A stretch of 64,000 nt of DNA, from assembly GCA_022495005.1 (NCBI GenBank), contig JAGYXB010001067.1:310001-374000 (forward strand). Reading direction: 5' to 3'. The notes under the pieces were generated by a model, which searched no databases, was not told the origin of the DNA, and worked only from the letters and a program-made list of their open reading frames with translations. A program made the translations under genes and the position numbers. This DNA comes from Rhyacophila brunnea (lineage: Eukaryota > Arthropoda > Insecta > Trichoptera > Rhyacophilidae). Positions 23,906 to 34,000 of the stretch are shown here, in pieces; within the stretch, counting starts at the first letter, position 1; every line of letters starts with the position of its first letter.

Positions 23906-24392
23906 TCGAACAGATTTATTTTTTATAAAATATATGTAATTTTTTTTATTTCAAGCGCTAAAATTATCATAATATCGTACAACGCGACCGTCGCAATAAG
24001 ACCGTTGCATTATTATTATGCAATCCGTGCGGCGCAGACGGGCGTCTTTGTCAAGGGGCGGCTAATGGCTGCCATTTAGATTTGTCTCTCCGAACCTGAT
24101 TCGGGTGTTTTTATGAATAGTTCATTCGTAATCATTAATCATTGCAGAAAAATTGAATATAAACAAAAATAACGACTGATTCATTCGTAATCGTTAATTA
24201 TTAAAGACAATTTGTTTGATGTAAATAAATTATGATGCTAGTCTAGACAGACAAAATTCTATTGACATGTATGACATAACGATTGGTAATGAACAAAGAA
24301 CTCTGAACTCAAAACATTTTTTGAAACCGAGATTGTACAAAGGCGGAATTTCTCCTTGCGGCGTCCCTGCGTTTGAATTATACGTTTATGCC
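23906..24392. other. Intergenic DNA
   Basis: A GC-richer patch lies at about 23980-24110. ATTCATTCGTAATCnTTAAT is repeated twice (near 24122 and 24180). Confidence 0.35.
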
Positions 24393-24628
24393 AAGGCCGT
24401 GGCACTAAATGGTGAGTTTCAATGGTAGTGCTAGTTATTGCTCAATTTCGAATGCAATACGGTAACCTGTATTTCGATTGCATATTTCGTTCATATTAAT
24501 TGACATACAATTATTATTCAATACGAAATAATCATAATTTTCTATAAAAATAGTTTATCGTATTTCATTCGAAGTATAAGCAATAAATAGCACTACTATC
24601 GAAATTCACAGTTTCGTACCGTGGCCTT
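24393..24628. mobile_element. Hairpin MITE, 236 bp
   Basis: The arms AAGGCCGTGGCAC / GGTGAGTTTC / ATGGTAGTGCTA / TTATTGCT are mirrored by AGCAATAA / TAGCACTACTAT / GAAATTCAC / GTACCGTGGCCTT. The central stretch has a further partial palindrome. The tips begin AAGGCC; no clear target duplication is seen. Confidence 0.7.
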
Positions 24629-25079
24629 TACCTAGTGGGCCTTGGTTTATTTAATATTGTAATGTGAACATAGTGTAGGTCTTAGGAATGTTTATTTTTG
24701 AATCGTTCATTCTTTTTTCAAAACTCATTTGAAATGTAACATCTGTTCACTATCCCATCCAGTGGTGTAGTAGGAACGTAGCGTTTTATGGCACTGACTT
24801 CAAACAGTTCTCATCGATATTATGTTACACATAAAAATTTTGAATCATCCGTATAAATAACATTGTCTCGATGTTATTTTTTTTTAACTTGGGAAAATAA
24901 TCGAGTATATTCATACCCAATAAACTGGATATAAAATTGCGAGAGAAATGATTTAGTCAGTCCAATTCCGATGGTAATTATTGAAAAATGTATTGCCTTT
25001 TTACTTAACGCGATGAAATTCGGTCGTAAAACCGCCAGACAAATACAAACACACAAATGTAGAATTATTGTAGAAAAAA
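24629..25079. other. AT-rich DNA, nothing recognised
   Basis: No gene or repeat end was seen. Confidence 0.3.
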
Positions 25080-25400
25080 TGAACAGTAAGCACCTACCAA
25101 GGCCTGAACAAAAACGAACTATAAGTGTGAGTGAGTAAGCATTCGGCACGCTTATCTCCGCAATATGCGTTGGACTGTTAGAGTAAGATAGATTTTCTAC
25201 GGCTGAATAAAATATTTTTTTTTGTAAATATTAATTTGAATGACTACATTCATTTGAAAACTGCCAGCACGTGCCAAATATAAAATTAGTGGTAAGTAAT
25301 TATTTTTAGTTAATTTAGTAGACAATATGTTTAACTATGTTGTGTTTAAATTTGGTAGCCGTACTGAGAAGCAACAAGATGGTATGACGTTTCATAGACA
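25080..25400 (+). pseudogene. THAP-domain first exon and its upstream region, broken copy
   Basis: From ATG at 25327 the frame reads MFNYVVFKFGSRTEKQQDGM then TFHR, the start of a THAP DNA-binding domain (consensus C-x2-4-C ... FHRFP). Both expected zinc-binding cysteines are changed here. The copy at 61685 has the same frame ending in a GTAAGT donor; here the donor has become ACAGTTAAG and a stop follows, so the exon cannot splice normally. About 240 bp upstream is shared with the 61440 copy (AGGCCTGAACAAAAA, GTGAGTAAGnATTCGG, CnAGAGTAAGATA, TTTTTAGTTAATTnAGTAGA), so the promoter region was duplicated with it. THAP exons occur in P-element-like transposons and in host genes; which applies here is unknown. 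Confidence 0.6.
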
Positions 25401-25657
25401 GTTAAGTTAATAATAATAACATAATTGAGGTTCTACTGTGCGTTATTATACGTGAGTAACACGGCTTCATTTTGCCGAATAATAAACAACTCTCTTTATA
25501 TTATTACTCTGAGATACCTACAGTTTTTTTTGAATAGTTAATATATCTTTTAATAACATACGTATGGAATTTGAACTAATTTGTTCTTGAGTTCTCAGAC
25601 CTGTCCATGCCTTAAACGACAAAGCCTACAGTGTAATGGGTGCTATTTCACGCATAG

Positions 25658-25742
25658 TGATGCCAGCAGCCTACTGGATAAGAAGGCCGACTAATAAAAT
25701 CGTAGAATTTATAGAACAAGTTCGATTCTCGGTTGGGCATCA
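25658..25742 (+). tRNA. tRNA-like sequence (pseudo-tRNA)
   Basis: 85 bases are closed by a perfect 7-bp acceptor-like stem, TGATGCC with GGCATCA. An A box (CAGCCTACTGG), a D-arm-like GCC/GGC stem and a B-box-like AGTTCGATTCTC are present. The T stem has two mismatches and the anticodon stem only 3 bp, so this is probably a tRNA pseudogene or tRNA-derived repeat rather than a functional gene. Confidence 0.4.
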
Positions 25743-26838
25743 CTTTTTTCGGTGAAATATCTGCATACTTATATAAAAAATAATATGTCCTACAAAACCA
25801 CTATCTTCTAATATATTCCGAGAAAAGTATATTAATTTTATTGTCATTTTTATCAGTTTGATTTGATCGGTCGGATTTGTATCGATACTTAGTTGATAAT
25901 AATATACCTAATAATGTATCTAAATAAATATTTGTGTATATGACAGTTCTAAAGTAGGCAACACTGCTCTAAGTCTAAAGGATGCGATGCTCATTTGTTT
26001 CTTTTTTTCAAATCTTACGTTCTTTTGTTCCTCATACTATATTATCGATTGTTTTTTTTCTTGTCATTATTTCACAAATTTACCTACACGTGCCTACACG
26101 TAACAAAATCAATCCAATAATACTGTAATCTCTAAAATCCAAGGTATATATTACTCATTTAAATATTATGTAGGCACCCATTTGAGTTCGCGGATTTCAT
26201 ATTTTGATTATTTAATTGAAACTCAGATAATGTAAAACCTATCCTATCTATTGAAAGTGTCATTCGGTCTATGTTTCATGTCAAACTATGAATATTTTGA
26301 AATTGTTTTTATTGTAATGTTTAATCATGTGTAAACATATCATTTAATTTGAATAATTATCTTTTATTGTTTTTAAAAAACTCAACACATTTCGCTGTGT
26401 CGTATTTAAAAATATTAAACAATAGGTAGGTACACAATTTAGAAACAAATAAATTTAAAAAAAAACTCTTGTACAACTATCCGACCGAGAAGACAAATTT
26501 GCTCATTGAATTTATAATCATTTTTTTTTTTAAATATTATGGTCACACATAGGGTATTTCGAAACCGGGATTAAATTATTTACCGATATCGCAAATATCC
26601 CAAATACCGGTATTTTCGGTATTACGAAATTAGTCATACTTCTTTCAATATGAATTTAATATTTAATGTTATTTATTCATTAATTTTAATTTAACAAAAT
26701 TATGAATTAAAATACACTAATTAATCAATTTAAAAAAGGGATAGGTACAAGAGAGGCGGACTGACATTTCAGATGTCTTCAATTTTGCACTGTTCTATAT
26801 TTTTTAACGAATACTACAAGTATACTACAACAGGCATC
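25743..26838. other. AT-rich DNA with a small palindromic patch
   Basis: Near 26590-26630 the segment CCAAATACCGGTATTTTCGG and its flanks form short palindromes, possibly a MITE tip. No gene was found. Confidence 0.35.
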
Positions 26839-27418
26839 GGTGGCGAAAGGGTGGATGTAGGCTATTAAGGTAGGACATAAAATAGTGCACACTAAACTTT
26901 GTCAGTCAATTGTGTTTGTTTTCATTAAACTGACACTACAATGTGTAGATCTATAGATAATATTTGTTAGTTTTTAAAATTAAATTAAACCCTGCCTACC
27001 CAAACCATAGTAGATAATAGTAAAAAAATATTCGTTTAAGTATCTATAAAATATCGAAAATTATGCCATTAAATCATACATAATATTAGATATTTTATAG
27101 CTAGAAGAATATTTTGTATCGATTATGGTTTCTGATAGACAGGGCATTTAAAGAAACTGGCCAACACCATCTGTTTTATTATATTATTATGTATTCAGTG
27201 TGAAAAAGTGTCCACATTTGTGTTGGCAATAGAACGTAGTATAGCTAAACTATTATGGTTTGGATAGACATGGTTTAATTGAATTTTAAAAACTAACCAG
27301 CACCTTCTGCAAATTGTATTTTTAGTTCAATGAAAACAAATACTTAAGTATAACTGACAAAATTTAGTGTGAACTATTTATGTCAAATCTTAACAGCCTA
27401 TCTCCACCCCTCGCCACT
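26839..27418. mobile_element. Inverted-repeat MITE, ~580 bp
   Basis: The left arm GGTGGCGAAAGGGTGGATGT then AGGCTATTAAG is mirrored at the right end by CTTAACAGCCTATCTCCACC then CCTCGCCACT. The mirrored arms continue inward for ~200 bp. A single-arm relative is at 9206-9545. No target duplication could be fixed. Confidence 0.7.
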
Positions 27419-28009
27419 TATTATGCGTTACATTTCGCTCACAAAATGTCAAACATTTTAAGCTAATGGCTAAATTGTAATGGATTGATTTCCGTTTCCA
27501 TAATACCTACGGCATTTTATTGTGTACATTAATTCATCAACAGGTGTGGTCATTGTCCATGCCAAGCTTGACAGGGCGTACCTACCAACTTATATACCTA
27601 TATTAAAATCATTTTGTATGTAAAATAGAGCATTTTGTAAAAGAAAAGGTCATGCCGTGATTGTTCTCATTAACTTTTGACCTTAAACGGACAAACTGAC
27701 CGGATGTAATATTTTTATGAATTGTATGACCTAAATCTTGGACTTAACCCGTAATTTTAAATATTTAAACTCTTCAATGTGAGATTTCTGATAATCAATT
27801 CTAAATCTTCTTCGTTTTATATGGTGTTGCAGTCCAAATCAGCTCCTCGGGTTCCATCAGTTTTTTATGCATTTTCAATCCCAAGGTTACAGGATCAAAA
27901 AATCTAGCGGGGTTCCGGAATTCAGAAGTATGTACTTATTGCAAATCATAATATTCTAAAGCTCTCCATTGTTTGTTATTTTCCATGCTCCCTTTGTTGC
28001 ACTACCATC
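27419..28009. other. AT-rich DNA, nothing recognised
   Basis: No gene or repeat end was seen. Confidence 0.3.
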
Positions 28010-28430
28010 AGCCGCAATCAACCCACTGCTGGATGAAGGCTTCTCCTAGTTCTTTCCACTTTTTTCAGCCATGAATTCTTCAGTTCTAGTACATTCACCG
28101 AACTGTATGAGTTCGTCTCTATGAGTGTATTTGTCCCAGCGGTTATCCTCTCACCGAGCGCTCTTTCCGGCCCATGGTTTCTTTTGTGGTCTTTCTGCGC
28201 TATGACCAGCATGCATATTTCCATACTAGTCGATTTTTATTTTGCTTATATTAACTGGTAGCACACATTGGTTGAACACTTTATGCTTTAAACACAATGG
28301 GAGGTTACTTTTGAAGATACTATTCAGGCGTCCAGATACTCTCCATTTACATACAGTTTGCTTCTGCAAACAATCATACATACCTCTGTTAATTGACATT
28401 TTCTGTTGTCTGGATAGACGTAGATGTTGA
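28010..28430 (-). pseudogene. LINE ORF2 C-terminal fragment, second family
   Basis: On the minus strand one frame reads NLPLCLKHKVFNQCVLPV, the thumb region just after the RT domain in many insect LINEs. Other frames then give WAG...DNRWDK-like and finally KKVE...HPAVG/FIQQWVD-like segments, typical of the very C-terminus. Frames shift several times, so it is dead. The end motif (CCACTGCTGGATGAAGGC on +) is the same sequence that recurs in the tandem array at 55080-56060. Confidence 0.7.
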
Positions 28431-28499
28431 CCCGCTCGATTTATGTGTCATTTATGAGGATCGCGTTGATTCACCAAAGCAGTATCCGAACATAATAGG

Positions 28500-29110
28500 C
28501 GTACAACATTTGTCATGCTGCAGTATGACGCATTTAATGCTGACTTACCTAGATACCTGCTGCATGAAGCTTCCTACATTGAATAATATGCTGCAATTAC
28601 ATTATGATCACGTCACGCACTGCCATATGCTGGTACGGTGACAAATTTAGTATATAGTTTCGTCACTCCGCAGAATATTTTATAGAATACTCTCTCTATA
28701 AATTCAATGATGGAGAGTGCCAACTATAATATATTGAAATTTTAAATTTGTATTATTCATTATTCATGCTAATTTCAATTAGTTTTAATAGTTTCGACGT
28801 GTGCGAACGTTAAAATTACTTGCAAAATTGCATCCATATAAAATTCATAGATAAATCCACTAAAAACAAAGAACACGCGATTTTGGTAGGGGTCGAAAAT
28901 GTAAAAAATGATAAAAAACGTTCATTGTGTCATGCGAGTGTCGATGGGGTGCGGTAGCCGTGAGGTGACCTCATTATTGTTCTGGTGATTTCGGTAGATT
29001 TTGCTAACTGACAATATTTTCGTTTAAAGGTTCAAAATGTGCTCATTTTAAATACCAAGAAAAACGACATTACACACTTTTCTCCCATAGCAGCAGCTTA
29101 CTGTAACAAC
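28500..29110. repeat. Dispersed repeat, partner at 36061-36700
   Basis: Shared blocks are GAAGCTTCCTACATTGAATA, TATGCTGCAATTACA, CCGCAGAATATTTT, TTCAATGATGGAGA, CGTTCATTGT, CATGCGAGT and CGTGAGGTGACC. Both copies are in the same orientation. The partner sits in intron 3 of the host gene. Confidence 0.75.
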
Positions 29111-29852
29111 ATGTGACAGCATAAACGTGATCATAATATATTTGAACCTTTAATTATTGCTGATTTTTTAACGAAATGGGCGAAATTCAAACGCCCGACA
29201 TTTCTTGTGCCCGATAGACCAGCTCGTTTTGAGTGTAATTTAGGAGGATCACTTTCTAATCAGCAAAGCAGTTTAAATAATATTGTAAATTAAATATTTT
29301 ATTGTGGGTTATAAGTAATAATAAGCTTGATCAAATAAAAAAAGAAGAACCACAATGATTACATAATAAAATTCGGAGTTAAAATCGTATTTTACAATCT
29401 GTATATAAGATAAATAAACAACGATTCGTCCTCGATGCTCGGCGTATTTTGTGTGTGGTGATGAGTGTTTTAATTTGTAGTTTACGATTTTAATTTAACA
29501 ACGTAATTGGTTCAGCCTTCAAGAATTTTTCAGCAATAATAATTAATCAAGAAACCAACACATGTCACTAAAAGTAACTAAAAGTATTCTTATAGCAATA
29601 TACTGCAAACTATCATGAATTACATTTTGTCAGAGGCGCGTTTCCCTAACGTAACATGACGCAACCGATCCGTGAGAAAAAATAAAAGGAAGCCTCCGAA
29701 TAGTTAAAATCTGCTACCATTAAATTATATTAAAATTTGAAAAAAGTTGCACATTTCTCAGAAACTGAGTGAAAAATAAATATTGCCCAAAGCATAACAA
29801 AATCCCTGCATAAAAGTAGGGGTTCTAAAGGCTTAATTAAAATTATGTTAAC
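29111..29852. other. Intergenic DNA, nothing recognised
   Basis: No repeat ends or exon signals could be supported. Confidence 0.3.
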
Positions 29853-30025
29853 CTAGAGTCTGTATTCTATAAGCTGGCGTTCACGTCACTCGGAAAGCAT
29901 TGTGCTATCGCGTTGGACTGTTGTAAGTTTTCAATGGGACGGAACGAGAGGGAATGCAGTGCTGAATGCTGAAGCGGTGGGGGGGGGGGGGAACCGCACG
30001 CCAACTTATAGAAGACAGACTCTAG
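29853..30025. mobile_element. Short MITE, 173 bp, with internal G13 run
   Basis: The ends CTAGAGTCTGTATTCTATAA followed by GCTGGCGT are mirrored by ACGCCAACTTATAGAAGACA followed by GACTCTAG. The inner part is much GC-richer than the flanks and includes thirteen G residues at 29979-29991. Confidence 0.75.
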
Positions 30026-30916
30026 ATATGAACAGTAAACAAAACAAAAAAATGCACCCTATGTAAATTTGTATCTTTGATATCGATTTATTTTCGATTA
30101 ACTTGTAGGTATTTACGAATACACCTATAAATCTTAATCAATTAACAGAGGTAATAAAAAATTAAAATGGTTTGAATGCATTGATTTATTTGGAAAATTA
30201 AAATTAGATTGTTTATTTTTTTATTGTAGGGGGCCTCTTAAAATCAGTCAGTGCATCGGGTCTCTACGTCACTAAACGCAACACTGAATTTTGTCGTAAG
30301 AATCTAACTCTGGCCTAAAGTATAATTTATAAATTCTACTAGTGACTTAAGTTACTTTCCTAATCAAATTGTCACTCTGACAGTTTTTGATCATTTTCAA
30401 ATAACACCTTGTTACAACTAAGGATTTATCATCAAAATATAAATTATCTTTCTTACGCTGGTATTGGGATACTTAATTTTATGATCGATTGCATAATCAT
30501 TGTCCAGGAATATTTTTATCCAACTGGCCACCCTTACGGTACATTACTTCGGATTAGGGCATCCAATTCACCGGCGAAAATACTATCCGGTTATTGGTTG
30601 ATTTTTTACAAAGAACTAACCGATTAGTCATAAAGTTTAAAAAACATATGTTACATGTTTAAATATTTATCCTTTCAATTTTATTTCGATTCATAGTACG
30701 TATAAATTAGTTAAAATAATTGTATGTACAAGCAACTACACTGTATGGTGTGTAATGTATAGCTAAGTAGTTGGTATTTGGGGACATTCCTATCGCATTT
30801 CACAATAGTTGGAAATTAACTGGGAGATATTGCTGGTTCAAATTGGAGAAGAGGGGAAGTCATTTATTGCGAGGCCCTATTTCATGTATTAAATATTTAA
30901 TGTTTTCTTATTTTAG
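30026..30916. other. DNA upstream of the first coding exon
   Basis: A pyrimidine-rich acceptor (TTCTTATTTTAG, ending 30916) precedes the first coding exon, so at least one non-coding exon must lie further upstream. I could not identify it. Confidence 0.35.
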
Positions 30917-31026
30917 TGTCAAGAACATCACTATCATCATAAAAAATGCGCGTCCCCCACCTGAGCCAATGCTGCTGCGGCTGCAAGCTGGAGACAGGAG
31001 CTCTTATCATAGGATGGCTCAATCTG
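30917..31026 (+). CDS. Exon 1 (first coding): 29-base 5' UTR part plus 27 codons
   Basis: Acceptor TTTTAG|TGTC at 30916. ATG at 30946 is the first in the exon. The exon ends CTCAATCTG|GTAAGT. It encodes the cysteine cluster and the start of helix 1. Confidence 0.75.
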
Positions 31027-34000
31027 GTAAGTCCTATGTTTTTTGGCGGTAGATGAAGGAGAGAGAAGGTCAAGAGGAATGTGAGATGAAAGTTCATCAT
31101 TAGGTGTAATAAAGTATCGAGGTAATATTCGAGGAGATTCAATAAATTGATTACTAATCAACAATGCGTCCGACCAGGGAACTCAGAAAATAATGGGAAC
31201 TGAAATATACCCAACGGGTAAGGCGATAGCAGGTAACCGTCTCGAGTAAGGAAGAATCCGGGTTAAACTTACACACGTGTCAAAAATACGTTATACGGCG
31301 AATACTAAAAACTGCTCTCGGTTTATGCATTTACGCTCATTTAATGTTGGTGTATTACACACACTATTGCACGTGCATAATGCGTCCTTCATTTTGGTAG
31401 GACACACACATTCAAAAACCCTGCTTCAACGTGCGGCGTATTGAATATAGACTATCGGTATTCTATTTATTACCTGTTCTGTGTGTCCGACGGACGGTAT
31501 TTTAAAATAATAAGTGTTATTTGAATGCAAACCAAATCACATCCACAAACCACAATATCGAGATTGTATGTGTGACTTTTTTTAAGCTAACCAAATATGG
31601 TTGTTTGACCTTTCCACTATCGCTGAGAACTTTTGAGTATATTCATCATATTATTTGACCATGAGAAAATAGTAGAAACTATAATACACGCGCACATATG
31701 TACCAACTACAATATAACACTAATGTATACAAACATGTGATAACTTCTTTGTCAAAGATGGGAGTTAGCGCGTTTTGAACGAAGTTTTATTAATGGTTAA
31801 TAAATTATCTGTTTTATTACTAGAGCGGACATTTTGTTACATTCCTTGTCTACAAAATTGTTTAATTACCTACCGCTCTTCGCGCTAAAAATATCCTAGT
31901 GTATACAAAGTGGTTAGTCTCAAGGACCACTCATAATACATAATCAAGATTATGGTACCGTTGTAAACACGGCGAACTGTTTTAGTATATATTGACATAA
32001 ATTGAATTTTACTTGTTGATAAAAAATAAAATATAATATATTTAATAATAACCATGAGTGTCAACGCCAGTAAATGTTTTTATTTATTGTTAATAACAAA
32101 ACTCTGATCGACTCTGAAAGCAGTCGATCTCTTGCGAATGAATATGCTTTATCAAAATTATTGTAAGGCCCGGTATTAGACTATACAAATATCGTTAACA
32201 AAATAATTTTATAGTACATATTACTTGTATTTTAAGAGCATTCTTTTATAAACCCCAAAAGGGCATGTTATACTGCGTAAAAAAATTAAATTGTCTAAAA
32301 ATGTACGATTTTATGACTATTTTTGTAATCCGTGTGACAATTATTATTGTATAACATTTAATATTTTTCGTGTTCTACAGTATTTTTTTTTTGTTATTTT
32401 GATGTATTTTCTATTTTGAAACAGCTGTCACCACTGTGGTGCCAGTATTGCAATTTTTACTCAAATTTCAGTATATTTCCTAATATTTAATTTATCACAT
32501 TTTATACTTGACTTTTTATAAGATACATTTGAGATAATAATAATAGTATGTTTTCAAACCCATTAATCTACTTTTCTGACAACGCTAGAAATGGAAAAGT
32601 TTATGAACCGGAGCGCTCGACAATTTTCTGAAGATAGATTCTCATAGCTATCAAATTTTATGTGTATTTTATAAAAATAAGTGTGTTAGATTTTCTATCG
32701 AGTCAGACGGTCAAAATATTTTTTCCACGAGTCGGAGCGATAATTTTATCGTTTCACGAACCGGAACGGTGCTCCAGTGCGCTTCGGTCCATTTCAAGCC
32801 CTGAATTACGAGTACATTGTTGTCAGTCTACTGAATGGTGACAATTTTTATCTGGGATAACTACAAAATCCTCTTTACCATAAGCTAGGCGCTAGACTCT
32901 TCTTTAATTAAAGATAATATCGTACTATTAGGTACGAGTTCCTTTTATAAAATATAGATCTTTACATTGTTAAAAGATTTCATGAAAAAAACAAGATATT
33001 TGACAATCTATCAGTCTAATACCGACCCAAGTAAAATATTATTAGAATATCAGAAATTTTCCACGATCTGACAAATACTGCGTGAAAATTAAATTCATTA
33101 AAGCCGCTATCACACCCTATCTTACTCTATTTCCGCATATTGTTTATATTGTAATAAGAATACAAAGTCTCAGACGAGGTTTAATTAGCTGTATATTTAT
33201 AAACAGTTATTATAATATTATATTACATAATAATAATGATTACTTATAAAAACAAAAACAAAAAACATGTTAATCATAATGGGTATGCACATAATATTAT
33301 GAGTTAGCTTCAACCATGTGGTTATATTAATTTATAATTGTAGTTTATTTTCTGTCAGAAAATTTTAGATACACAAAAATGCTTAGATGTTTGGCTGAGC
33401 TATAAACATCTCAATATAACGTGGTAAAAGACGAAGGCTCCCTGAAAAATTATATTGTTGGTATTTAATTTTTTAATTTAATTTAAATTTTTAATTTTTT
33501 AATTTTTAATTTAATTTAAAGCATTTCATTGTAATCACCTGTATAATATTTATTGTTTTGTTACAGATATTCTCCATCCTATTCTTAGCAGGCACCATTA
33601 TGGCCTTAGTAATTCCCGACAATTCACCAGATAATAGGTATGGGGCAGCCAAAGATAACATTGACATCTCCGTGGTCCTCTCAGCCTTAACAGTGTTCTG
33701 CTTATCTATTCTACTGCTGATCGGCGCCAACAAGGTTCGTATGATATTGATCTCAAGCATTGATAGAGTGTTATTTTTAACGCGGCTCTAGAAGAGTCGA
33801 AGTACGGAGACCACGTCGCTTTGAATGGCTAAATTACACGAAAGTGTCAATAACTCGAATACCGATATATGAACGCCGCGCCAAGAGATGCCACATATAA
33901 TGAATTCATTTCAAATGTTTCTTAGTAGTTCTCTTAATACATATAGATTAGAGTTATTATTTATTTACATTTCTGAGAGGTTGAAAGATATTAAAACTTG

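Noticed and set aside
33506..33760. 84-codon minus-strand ORF opposite exon 2
   Set aside because: It is the antisense shadow of the spliced + strand exon 33567-33734.
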